From: Purshia tridentata
Taxonomy: Eukaryota > Streptophyta > Magnoliopsida > Rosales > Rosaceae
Length of the DNA: 64,000 bases
Direction: 5' to 3'
Assembly (NCBI GenBank): GCA_003254885.1
Contig: QANT01006078.1
Location: forward strand, 1 to 64,000
Below, piece by piece: positions 34,954 through 50,839 of the stretch. The number at the start of each line of letters is the position of its first letter. The first letter of the stretch is position 1. The translations under genes and the position numbers were made by a program. Below the pieces are notes generated by a model. The model was not told where the DNA came from and did no database searches. It worked only from the letters and a program-made list of their open reading frames with translations.

Positions 34954-36123
34954 TGGATAGATAGAGACTAGAGTTGGCACTCTGTTCTCTGAGATTTATA
35001 TTCTTTTGCTTAATTATCTGTGTTGCTGTTATAGAAGTCATTCCTCTTTATTTGTTTGAAGGGGCTGTGTAAAAAATATATTTGCCCCTCCCACAAATGG
35101 ATGTATGATTGTAGTCTTTATAGGCGTAAGTTACTTATACATCAAGAGTTCAAGATCACAGAAACAAGTTGTAACCTAGCTAAGATCTATACTCCAATTA
35201 CCACATAAGAGACTAATGAAATTGAATAGCAAAATATTCTTTTGTTGCATTATTTGGTTTATTATGCATCATATGCCATAGACAACTTGTAATAGTCTAT
35301 TTAGTTAGGAATCTCGATGGGGACTTCCATCTTTCTTATTATATCAAGTCAAGATCACCATTAATAGTCCAACTGACAGTTGCTCAAAGCCGGAGGCATT
35401 TTCCATGCCTTCACACGTACCCCCTTGAAACAGTTGCATATGTAAATGGCTCCACAGATGTCGAGATCAAGCTATATTCTATAAGTAATTGCTTATTTAT
35501 ATTTTTCATATGTACTGCTTATGTTTTTTTAACATTCTTTGTTCACTCTGCATATACAGGTGCATGATATGATACTCGACTAAGAACATTGCTAGTCTTC
35601 CTATCTTCTGTTTCTTGAAACTTTTTCTGCGCTATCTTTAGTTGTGTATTTTCCCCACTAGTATTGATGGCTTATTGCAGACTTTGACACAATCCATAAA
35701 AAAATCATCTTATGTTATAAATTTGGATCTTACAACTTAAAGTTTCAAGTTCTTCCAGCATAAAACACTGACTGTCTCTTAGATTTTCAATCATCAAGCC
35801 AGAGGAGGCATTCTTATGCTGGAAGCCAACAATGAGCTCGTCTGATTTCTCTTAATGCCAAATTTAAGACCCTCGTATAAACATACAGTGCTGGATTTAA
35901 GTCTAAGATCTTCAAAAGAATCATGAAATTGCATTAGCTGCCCATTTCCCATTTCCAATATACAACCATCAAGCGGTTCTAAATCAGTGGAGGCAGATTT
36001 AAAGCCCTCCTGTGTGTTTACTCATTCCACAACCTAAATATACCATTCTAATTGTTCATTTACACAGTTCATAATTAGAAAGATTGCTCATGTCAGACGG
36101 ATTTCCTCCCAGCCTTGCTTTCA
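34954..36123. other. spacer after the HARBI1-like gene
   Basis: The first 100-250 bases are 3' UTR of the HARBI1-like gene. No other gene or clear repeat was recognised up to the RRM remnant. Confidence 0.4.
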
Positions 36124-37105
36124 TCAGCGTGGGACTCCAATTTGTTGTTCATCTCCAATTTGTTGTTGAAGAGCTTCCATAGCAGTCAAAGCACATTTTG
36201 GATCGGAAAACTCCACAAAGCACAAAACCATAGCCTTATCTCCACTCTGCAGTTCATTTACGAGTCTAGTAACATAGAAAAAACACAAATAAAAAGGAAA
36301 GTTCGAACAATTTAGAAACCAGACACAAATAGCAACAAATGACTATGTGCCCTTCAAGAAAAAGTGGTTGCTAGTTGACACAGACAAAACCCAAAGCCCT
36401 ATCTACACTCTGGATAACCAAAGGGCAAATGACAAGTTCAGTGTTTCCTCTAAGTGATTGACAGACTCTCCTGTGAAACAGCTATGACATCTCTAAAGAT
36501 TACTCGACAAAAGTAGGCTGATGAGCAGACTTACACTTCTAGGCTCCTTGTGAACAACTTTAATTTCTTTAAGTCCAATAAATGGACGGAATATATCTTC
36601 ATTGTGAGCTAAGGTTTGAAATGAAAGAAAACAAGGCAATACAATAAGCAGAATTTGGGCAGTCATTTCCATTTCCGTAAAATCTGAAAATGGTAATACA
36701 AAAATTGATGCTTTTCAAACCCTTCACTCACTTTAGACAAAAGTAAATTTGATATTCAAGCAGTGCCAAAAATGTTGCATACCAGAAATACTCACAGGCA
36801 CGCGCAAGCAAAAGGATACGGCCTACTGCTCTTCTGGTACAGTCAATGGGTTCAAATAATCATAATATAATGAGAAACGATACGATCCAAACAATACTTT
36901 AAATCATCCAATTCATAAAGTAATCCTTCGTTTGGGTTCCGAGAAAATGTGAGAAAGTTAGAGAAATTGAACGACTAGTGCATGCAATTGTTCGGAAAAT
37001 GAAAATGAAAAATATTTCAGGGATAGGGCAAAGGAAAGAACCTCTGTCCGTGGGAGTAGCCTATCTATGGTAGGGATCCTCCATGTCTTCCACTACCAGT
37101 TTCAC
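36124..37105 (-). pseudogene. RRM-domain RNA-binding protein gene remnant
   Basis: On the minus strand two exons join in frame: 36608-36535 (HNEDIFRPFIGLKEIKVVHK) and 36246-36124 (MVLCFVEFSDPKCALTAMEAL, then stop). Together they are the C-terminal two thirds of a plant RRM like that in nuclear-speckle/U2B''-like proteins: RNP1-like LCFVEF and the AxxAMEAL helix. The first part of the RRM (RNP2) was not found upstream. A probable start MEDPYHR at about 37084 runs straight into TAG and then ATPTDRG, as if a Tyr codon had become a stop. The last exon ends with a repeat of CAACAAATTGGAG instead of the usual RRM end. I read this as a broken or truncated gene; a short expressed product cannot be excluded. 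Confidence 0.5.
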
Positions 37106-37109
37106 CAAC

Positions 37110-38940
37110 ACTTCCTCTCACTACTCTCCGGTGAAGATTTTATTTCGTAGCTAAAACTCCCTCTGCTTTGGTTGTACTTTGAAACGACTTGGCATTCCAG
37201 ATCGAAACGACGCAGTTTGATTGGTCATATATGGATTAAACTATGCGGGTGGGCTGGATGGCTGGGCTGAAAATATGGGTATGGGCCATATGGCTTTGTG
37301 GAATGACTGATGGGCTAGCACTTAATGTAATATTCTTCTTGGGCTTTTATTGGTACCCTCTTCTCTCTTAGATTAACTCCAAAAAGTACCACATTAAAAG
37401 TATAATATGTCTATGGAATATCACAAGACTCATTTTTTTTAACTTGAATCTCTCACCCTTTCATTAACAATACCTAGTTAGTGATTGCTGCATAATGAAA
37501 AATAACAAACAATTCTTTTGTTGTATAACATAACTTAAATATAAATTTTGATAGCTCATTTAATTGAGAATCAATTTTATTAATAGTTGAGATTGGAAAT
37601 ATGACAACATAACATATTAATTTTAAATTTTGTAAGTATGAATAATTTGTTGAAAGAAATGCCACATTTTCAATTGTTGAAAGAAATGCCATATTGAAAA
37701 TGTGAAGGCCTTACTAATGACTTTTAAGGATTTTGAAACTCCTCCTATTAATTGTCAATTGGTTTTGGGATGGATATTTAGATTTTTTAATGATATCATA
37801 ACAAGTTATTCACATGAAGAGCTTAAATGGCCACACGTGCTCCCACGTTACCAGATGTTAATTGTCTACGTGTTAGGCTTGAATGATGTTATACGTGCGA
37901 GAATATGTTAAAAGAAATCCACATTGAAATGTGAGGACTTTTATAATGGCTTATAAGGGGTTTAGTTACTCTTGCGATTGATAATTAGTTTTTGAATACA
38001 TACCTAGATTCCTTCATATATTGGTATATATAATATTTTCTAAAAATGATTTACTATATGTTAATCTCGGTTTTGGTGGAGAAAGTTATCTTTCTTCCTT
38101 AATATAATAAGACCATACATATGAAAATTAAGTATCTATATATAATACATCTAAATCTAATTAATTATAATTCTACATTTCTTTGAACTTTTGTAGGTCT
38201 CTAAATGCCAATTTTAATAAGTAGAGTCACATTTGTTTACATAAATTGTTTCTTTATAGAAGTGAAGATTGCAATTTGAATGTTTCTAAAAGTTTGGATA
38301 ATTATTTACCAAATTAATAAAGTTAATGTATCATTTTTGCAAACAATCACGCTAATTAAGCAATTTTATAAAGACTCTTAATTCAGTGAAATGAATTTCT
38401 AGACCTGTCCGCAGGGAATAGAATCGAAACGGTAATAACAACACGAGGTCCAGGGTGTGCAAGCAGAGACACTATATCACTGACCACGGAATTGAACAAA
38501 TCCACATCCCATTAAAAGCAAGTGTGATTCACGCACCAATCACGGCCAACTTTAGGGGCCGTCTTTCCGCTTTCATGTACTAAAATGTGTTAAAGCGTCG
38601 TTAAAATATGACAAGGACACTTTTCCTCACCGCAAAGTGGAGTGCGTCACACTACCACTTATAGGCGCGTGATCCCACCACGCATCCTGTCGCAGCAATC
38701 GTGAAAATTATTGATAAAGAAATCAAGAATTTGCGATCTCCTGCTTCGAAACTTTGTGAGCTCACTACTATCGATCAATTGGGTGCCGCCACGCATAGCA
38801 CAGAGAGAGAAAAAAGTCCGATCTGAACACGTGGCGTGTGAGTGGCGGTTGAGGAGTAAAACGAATGAGGTAATTTGAGGTTCTCTTTCATCATCTCCTC
38901 TCGTCGTTGCAATAAATAAGAGCTTTCAGTGAGAGTCTCT
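37110..38940. other. spacer with degenerate repeat-like DNA
   Basis: No gene was recognised. A stretch at 37670-37760 and a diverged copy at 37905-38000 share ATGTGAAGGCC/ATGTGAGGAC followed by TAATG(A/G)CTTATAAG-like text, suggesting an old duplicated repeat. A short ORF at 37702-37911 lies in this and has no family match. The NDR kinase promoter should lie in the last few hundred bases. Confidence 0.4.
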
Positions 38941-38994
38941 CTAGAGAGAGAGAAACTGATACTAGGGAGAGAGAGAGAAACTGAGAAAGAGACG

Positions 38995-43760
<4,766 letters not shown>

Positions 43761-46700
43761 CATCAAATCACGGTAGTACAAAAAGATGGCAAGCTGAGTG
43801 TGCAGATATTTTCACATGTGCTTAATTTGGGTTCATCTTCATACTTAAGAAACTCTGCATATATATTGAGAATTGGCTGCCGTGCAGCTTGCCATATTAC
43901 CATCTAAGTGTACAGTAGCTATTGAAGAGCTTCATAAAGTCCCGGCAATGGGTAAGTGAGCTTCAGTAAGGTTTTGTGAATTAGAAATTTAGACTGTAGT
44001 CTGAGAATTCTGGGATTGGCGTCCTGGCTGCCCAGGTTGGCAGTGTTTATTCATGCCTTCTCTAGCGGCAGTTTCTGGTCGACGTATAATTCATGGCGAA
44101 TTACCAAGAACCTCAGTAGCCATTTTAGATGTGTTGTGTAAGCTTTTTACGGGATAAACTTGAAATTGGCTATGAAGTAGCGAAAGAAGTAGTTGTAAAA
44201 ATATGTATTGCCTCAATTTATTATTTATCAATCGAATCTTGCCTATAATATGCCAGTCTTGTGTTAAAGAAATTTTGAAAAGAGATATGAAATTGGGCCA
44301 GGCTAAGGCAGCCCGGTCGGCCCTCCATGACAGTAAGCTGGGCCTGAACATTTCAATTTCTTAATGAGGGGAATATGTTTGCATGATTTATAATTCCTAT
44401 GTTTTGGCTAACGCCACTCTAATCTTGGATTGTATAGGTTAAGATAGATTGAAGGAAGAAATAAATAGAAATTTCTAACTTTTGTCCAAGTTAAAGGAAC
44501 AAATGAAAGTATTTGGAGCCTCATTTTTCATTGTAGTCTACTTTTTTTAGGTTTTTTATTTAATATGGAGATACGAATTTGGAACCTATCCATTATTGTG
44601 AAGAGAAATACCATTAAACAAGAGGTAGAATTTATTTTATTTGTTTGTGTAACCCTAACTTAGCTAGAACAAAAATTTTGGGCTGAGTCGTCTGAGTCAG
44701 TTGTCTGACCCAAAATGGGAGAGCGTGGACTGAATTTGGGTCAGTCCATAAGACCAAGTCACCAAGTGGGCTGCATTTTAAATTTCAGTGGTTCATGTCA
44801 TCCAGTGACGTTGTGTTAGGACTCCACTCCCAGTTTATTCCGATTGTGACGTCTTCACCTTTCTGCTTCTTTCAGGGTGTTTTTATAAAAAATAATACTA
44901 TTTTATTTTCCTCTATGTTTTCAAATATATATTTTGAGGAAACAATTTTTTATTTTTTGGGACCAGAAATTTAGGCTGAATGATAATTAAGGAAACTAGT
45001 GAATTTTTTACCACAAAAAAACAAAAAAAGAAACTAGTGGATTTATATTAGGAAAGTTGTGCTTTTTGAGAGAATGCAAAAAAGGAAAAGAAAATTAGCA
45101 CCAAAAATTAAAACCCAAAAGAATAATAAAACTCAGCTGACCGTGCTTGTGTGTTGTTAGTTTAACCCTAATCTATATTTCAGAAGGCAATGCCATTATT
45201 GTGACTTTTATTTTTAAATGTTAGTTTTTACCTTATTTTATTTAATTAATAATTACCAAAGTCAACCAGATAAAGCTAAATCTTAGTAATCAAGCTAAAT
45301 TTGCCAACCGCTCTTAGCTAAACCCAACCTAATAATAATTATTAAGCTAAAAGTCGGTGAAATTTGAGACATTTATCAAAATTAACTAATAATTATGCAT
45401 CCAGACAGAGAGAAAAAACTAATAACTATGTAATGAATATCCTTTTTTTGGTTCATTTTAGGTGGGGGATGAAATGAACAATGAGGTGGACAAATTAAAT
45501 TGATAGTCCAATGTTGGAATAAATATTTTGTTTGACCAACCTATTTGATATGCACCATCATTGGTTCTCATCTTTATCTAACCCAGCTTCTTTATGGTGT
45601 GTTGTACTATTGTATGAATAAAAAACGTGGGCGTTTTGGTTGTCTCGTAAACTACCCACCTGCCTGTTTTCTTTGTCTCCTTTCATGCATGCACCATGGT
45701 TCTTCACGAAGGAGTCATGTACAAGGTTCTAACTGCTTAAATAGCTAAGGACTGGCACAGCTTCATATAAAGCGCTTATCCTCAAAAGCATTTTTGCTGG
45801 TTTTGTTTTGAAGCACATACAGATTTTTATAAAAATTATAAGTGCTTCTTGCAAAATTACTTGAAAGTTTTTTTGAGGAAAAAATATTTAGAAATATTTT
45901 TATAATTCATAAGCATTCTTATTTATTTATGCTAAACGCAATCAAAAACGTTTTTAAATTAGTAAAAATAATTTTGGCAGTTATTTGGAATTAACTTAAA
46001 AAGTGAAGAAGAATAAGATAAGTAGTTAAAATTATGATAGGTAGGGTTTGATTTCCTTTGATATAAAGAGGTAGAGGAAGGGTGGCGTTGGTGCAGGGAG
46101 GGAACCCTAGCCAATGTTATTCATTTTTTTGGACAATGCTAAAATTTTAATGGATCAGTTATTTCTCATTTTTCATTTTTTTTTACATATTTTGTAAGAA
46201 TGATCCGTATAAGTTTAGTTGTGATTCATTGTAAAAGGGTAAAAATGGTTGAAAAGATGGAAGAAAAGAAGATTTTTAATTTTTTAAAAAATAAAAAAGC
46301 TCCTTTTTAATGTTCGTAAAAAAATAAAAATAAAATCCCTTTTAAGCATTGGATGATAATTTTGGATTAGAGAATGAAAGGGGAAGGAGCGTGGGATGAG
46401 TGGAGATGCTTTAATATGCTCTTCTAGATTTGACATGTGTCATCTTTTTCTCACTCTTCATTTCTTCAAATACACTCTCCCAGTCTCCTTTGTCTTTATT
46501 TATTTATTATTTTTACTTGTTTTATTTTTTGTATTTCTTCTCCACTGCCTTTCTTGCGCTTCTAAGTCTCAACCCAACTCCTGGCACATCATTACATGTA
46601 TTAAAAAAAGAAGTCATCACTCATCAGTCATCACAATATTTGAGCTGGGATTTTTAAATGGTAAGCAAAGCATCCCCATATCTTGTTTCTTGATTTGTTG

Positions 46701-46864
46701 ATCTTTCCCATGGATTTGAGCTGTTAAAAATAAAGTCTTTGGACGTAGAAAATAAGAGAGTGAAGAAAAAGGGAGGGAAGGAAAGACTATACAGTTGACA
46801 ATTTAGGTAGTGATTCTTCTTTTCCTTCCTTCTCTTACCTTCTGGCTTAATGATTGTCTTAATT

Positions 46865-46908
<44 letters not shown>

Positions 46909-47495
46909 AATTACAAGAGGCTGAGATAGCTTGCCTCAGATCCAGGGAAGTCAAGTAATATGTTAAAAGAAAAAAAAAAAAAGGTACTTTCTTTCAAAGG
47001 GTTTTCCTGTGATTCTTGGGGCTTTGCCTTTCTTGGGTTTCTTTCTCATGACCCCTTTTTTCTTTGTCTTTCTTGTGCTTAGATAAGGCGTTGGTTTCGT
47101 ATTTAATCTGATTTTTGTTTTCTTTTTTCTTTGCCAGTTTTTTCATTTAGTACATTTAAAGTTTCTGGTTGTTTCTTTCTCGCTGTAGTTGATGGAGGCA
47201 GATAGAAAAGAGTCCAGAGAAGAAGTTGACAAGGCCTCTCACATGTATTTCTTGTCTATTTAGGGGTTAAGTTTCCACAAATGGAAGTTTGGATCCATTG
47301 TTGTTGACCAGATCTGACTACCCATTTCCTTTTCATCACCTTTTATCTCATCTATACTTTCACATCTGCTGAATTTGCAATCTCTTTTGGCCTTTATTTG
47401 AGCGTCTTAGGCATGGGAAATGGTCTGTTAAAACCCACCATTCACATTCCAAAATCATTCTCAATAAGAGAAGAGTGTCACAAATTAATTGTAAA
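43761..47495. other. spacer between NDR kinase and PP2C genes
   Basis: The first part is kinase 3' UTR. A 59-bp repeat beginning GTATATATATCTGG lies just upstream in kinase intron 11 (43441 and 43500). No gene was recognised from 44400 to 46800. The PP2C leader probably begins near 46800: a (GA)n tract covers about 46870-46905 and CT/T-rich leader-like DNA with a probable leader intron follows. Confidence 0.45.
46870..46905. repeat. (GA)n microsatellite in the PP2C leader/promoter
   Basis: An uninterrupted GA run of about 18 units lies some 660-690 bases upstream of the PP2C start codon. GA/CT runs near transcription starts are common in plants and may bind BPC/GAGA factors; that role is inferred. 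Confidence 0.8.
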
Positions 47496-47600
47496 ATGAC
47501 AGGTTGTGTGATGTTAGAGGGGTTGAAGGGTAACTTTTTGTACTGCCCAGATAAGGATTTTGATGGAGGAGATGTCTCCGGCGGTCACGGTGCCATTTAG
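47496..47600 (+). promoter_or_regulatory. upstream ORF overlapping the PP2C start
   Basis: A 34-codon ORF starts ATGACAGGTTGTGTG, has a second in-frame ATG at 47511, and ends at TAG after the PP2C start codon (47563), in a different frame. Ribosomes starting here would pass the main start, so it could lower PP2C translation. Whether the mature leader includes this stretch is not shown; no intron signal between it and 47563 is obvious. Confidence 0.5.
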
Positions 47601-49755
47601 AGTAGGTAACTCAGTCTGTGATAACCCAACCATAGCTACCCACATGGATATCACAAGACTTAAGCTAATCACAGACACGGCGGGGTTGTTATCTGATTCT
47701 GTCACCAGGGGCTCTAGTGAGATGGTTGCAGCTGTTGAAGAGGATTGTAATTGTAGTTATTCGGTGAATGAAGCTAGTGTTGTAGCAGTTTCAGTGCCAA
47801 GAGAGGACAAGGGAGGAGGAGCTCCTTTGTTGGATATGATATCTCAAGACAAAAGCAATTGGGTTAATGATGCTGACGCGATAGCTCAGGAAAGTGAGGA
47901 AGATGATTCCTTATCATTGGAGGGCGATCAGATTCTTGATAGCTCTTGTTCACTCTCAGTAGCAAGTGAGTCAAGTAGCTTATGTTTAGAGGACTTCCTC
48001 GTTTATGAGGCTACTGCTGAAGTAGGTACACTCAGTTCTGTAGACGTTGAGAAGAGCATTTTCTGTGTTGATGTTGCTAAGTCTACCGATTTCAGTGATT
48101 CAAATGTTGAGACAGAGATCAGAAGTGACCCCCTCGCTGTGGCGGTGAGCCTCGAGGAAGAAACTGGTGATGGGTCTGACCCTAAGCCATCTGCAGTTGT
48201 TGAATTACCTGCAGAAACAGGGGTCAAAGGAACAGTCAGCCGCAGTGTTTTTGAGGTAGAATATGTGCCACTTTGGGGGTTTACATCTGTGTGCGGAAGA
48301 AGACCAGAGATGGAAGATGCAGTTGCAACTGTACCTCAATTTTTCAAAATTCCAATTCAATTGCTGATTGGTGATCGGGCACTTGATGGCATGAGCAAGT
48401 GTTTAAATCAGACTGTTCATTTCTTTGGAGTCTATGATGGTCATGGAGGGTCTCAGGTACCATTTCCTATTTTGTATGCAATCCTTGTGCGATGAATTCC
48501 TACTGCATATCATCATGCATATAGTGTCCTTCTGACAGTAACTGTGTTTCACGTTGGGTTTCACTTTGTTCAGGTTGCAAACTATTGTCGTGACCATGTC
48601 CATTTGGCTTTGGCTGAAGAGATAGAGTTCGTTAAGGAAGGCCTAAGTCATGGAAGTATCAACGATAATTGCCAAGAGCAATGGAGAAAGGCATTTACCA
48701 ATTGTTTTCTTAAGGTTGATGCTGAAGTTGGAGGGAAGGCTAGTCCTGAGCCCATCGCCCCGGAAACTGTTGGTTCCACTGCTGTTGTTGCCCTTATTTG
48801 TTCGTCTCATATAATAGTAGCAAACTGTGGAGATTCAAGAGCAGTTCTGTGTCGTGGGAAAGAACCCATGGCATTGTCAGTGGATCATAAAGTAAGAGAT
48901 TCCCTAACTTAAGTCTTGTATCTTATAGTCATAACTGATTATGGATGCTGATTTGCATTTGTTGTATTTTTTTGTAAATAACTAATTATGGCAACCACTT
49001 TTAGCCAAATCGAGAAGATGAATACGCAAGGATTGAGGCAGCTGGGGGCAAGGTTATACAATGGAATGGGCATCGTGTTTTCGGTGTTCTTGCTATGTCA
49101 AGGTCTATAGGTATGTGCTTCACCATGATTTTTCTTCTATCTTAACTGTATGCTTTTTAAATGGTATTTACTTTAACCTCACCAAGGTAGTCTTCCCACT
49201 AGTTGTCCCTTTGTATCTGTAATTACTAAAGTAACAAGAAATTGTAACTAAACTTTTTTCAAAAAATAGTAGATTTGAAGTTAGGTTCAAAATTTGATGT
49301 TTTTTCTAGACACGCAAACACATTTTCTGACCAAGGTACATAGAAATAATACATCCTAATCAAACTTTAGTAGTCCAACAGTTAATGAAGTTAAATGTCA
49401 ACTTTGGCTTTGGGTTACAGGCGATAGATATTTAAAACCGTGGATCATTCCAGAGCCAGAAGTGATGTTTATTCCTCGAACAAAAGATGATGAGTGCCTC
49501 ATTTTAGCCAGTGATGGTTTATGGGATGTTATGACAAATGAAGAAGCGTGCGACCTTGCTCGGAGACGAATACTTCTCTGGCACAAAAAGAATGGTGTTC
49601 CACTTCCGTTGGAAAGAGGTGAAGGAATTGATCCCGCTGCTCAGGCAGCTGCGGAGTTCCTTTCAAACCGTGCTCTTCAAAAGGGAAGCAAAGACAACAT
49701 CACTGTAATTGTGGTGGATCTGAAAGCTCAAAGGAAGTTTAAAAGCAAAACATGA
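47563..49755 (+). CDS. HAB1: clade A protein phosphatase 2C, HAB1/HAB2 type
   Basis: Four exons (47563-48456, 48574-48891, 49005-49110, 49421-49755) give 550 residues. The start [10 protein letters not shown] matches the known HAB1 start. An acidic/serine-rich N-terminal region of about 210 residues precedes the PP2C fold: [14 protein letters not shown] (metal ligands), [27 protein letters not shown] and [12 protein letters not shown]. The tryptophan of [12 protein letters not shown] is the 'lock' residue that senses ABA through PYR/PYL receptors, and is kept. Such phosphatases hold SnRK2 kinases off until ABA-bound receptors block them, in nucleus and cytosol. The C-terminal [12 protein letters not shown] is basic, as in HAB1. 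No defect is seen. The symbol is by similarity; HAB1 and HAB2 cannot be told apart here. Confidence 0.92.
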
Positions 49756-50405
49756 TGGTGTTCGTTCATCCCTCCTTCTGGGTGTTTGATCCGTAGCTGT
49801 ACGATATAAAAATTTCTTATCGTCTGATATATTGTTGACCCATTTGTTTTTCACCTGGGATGCATTGCTTAATGAGAACAGCAGTCTCTGTATGTATCAT
49901 AGAACATCTGCCCAATCTAGAATCTGTGTTTTCAAGTGTTTGTAATACACTGCCCAGTTCTGGCTGTGTAAATCGTAGCTGCTTTGTAGTAGGAAATAGG
50001 AGACGGTGGCAGTGTGATGCTTTTAACATTGTGGACAAATTGTATTCATTATGCCTCCGAGTTAAACAGCTCAGTGAGGTATTTACTTATTATTATTTCA
50101 ATCATAATGCTTATAGAAGTATCAAATTTGGATATTAGCTTCCCACTTGTAAAGTTGTAATGGTGGCTATCTTGGTCCCATTAGGTGGGGAATTCACACC
50201 ATTTTTGTTAATGGCTTAAATTTTTGCTGTCTTAGTTCAGAACAAAATAAATAAAATAAAGTTTTTGCTATATTGGTCTCAGTGGGAGTGGGCCAAAGTT
50301 GTAGCGGTGCTTCTTCAGTTCAGTGGCTGCTGTCAAAGGGATTGTGGTTGGAAGTTGGAACTTAGGGACAGTGGAAACGAAAGAGAGAAGGAAAGATAGA
50401 GAAAA

Positions 50406-50437
<32 letters not shown>

Positions 50438-50839
50438 TGGCGCTGGTAGTGGGTTTGCAGGTGCCGGACTGGCCTCCAGTACGTAGAGGAAGGGGCAGGG
50501 CAGCTGGGTTGGATGTGTTTTTGCATTTTTTCAATTTTCTGATTCTTTTAGTTTTTTATTTTATTTAAGGATAAAATAGGAATTTTTGGGACAAAAAGTT
50601 TAATGAGGTACAGTTAGCAAATGGGGTGAGGATGAACAGAATTACTCAAGAGTAAAAATAGTACACTTAAAATAAGGAAAATGTGGCCTTTTATCAAATC
50701 ATATGGATGAAGAAAAATAACACTAGTGGAAGTTTATCAAATTTCATAGTAAAGGAAACTCGATACATTTATTACTATTATTTTCGTATACTCAAGTTCA
50801 TAACTCAGCGAAATTCACTCCCAAAGCAAAACATGGAAC
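49756..50839. other. spacer between convergent PP2C and aminopeptidase genes
   Basis: The genes converge, so both 3' UTRs lie here. A (GA)n run lies at 50409-50432 within GA-rich DNA from 50380. No further gene was recognised; the ORFs seen are short and have no family match. Confidence 0.45.

Noticed and set aside
37702-37911. 69-codon plus-strand ORF in the spacer
   Set aside because: It lies in diverged repeat-like DNA and has no recognisable domain; a repeat origin is more likely than a gene.
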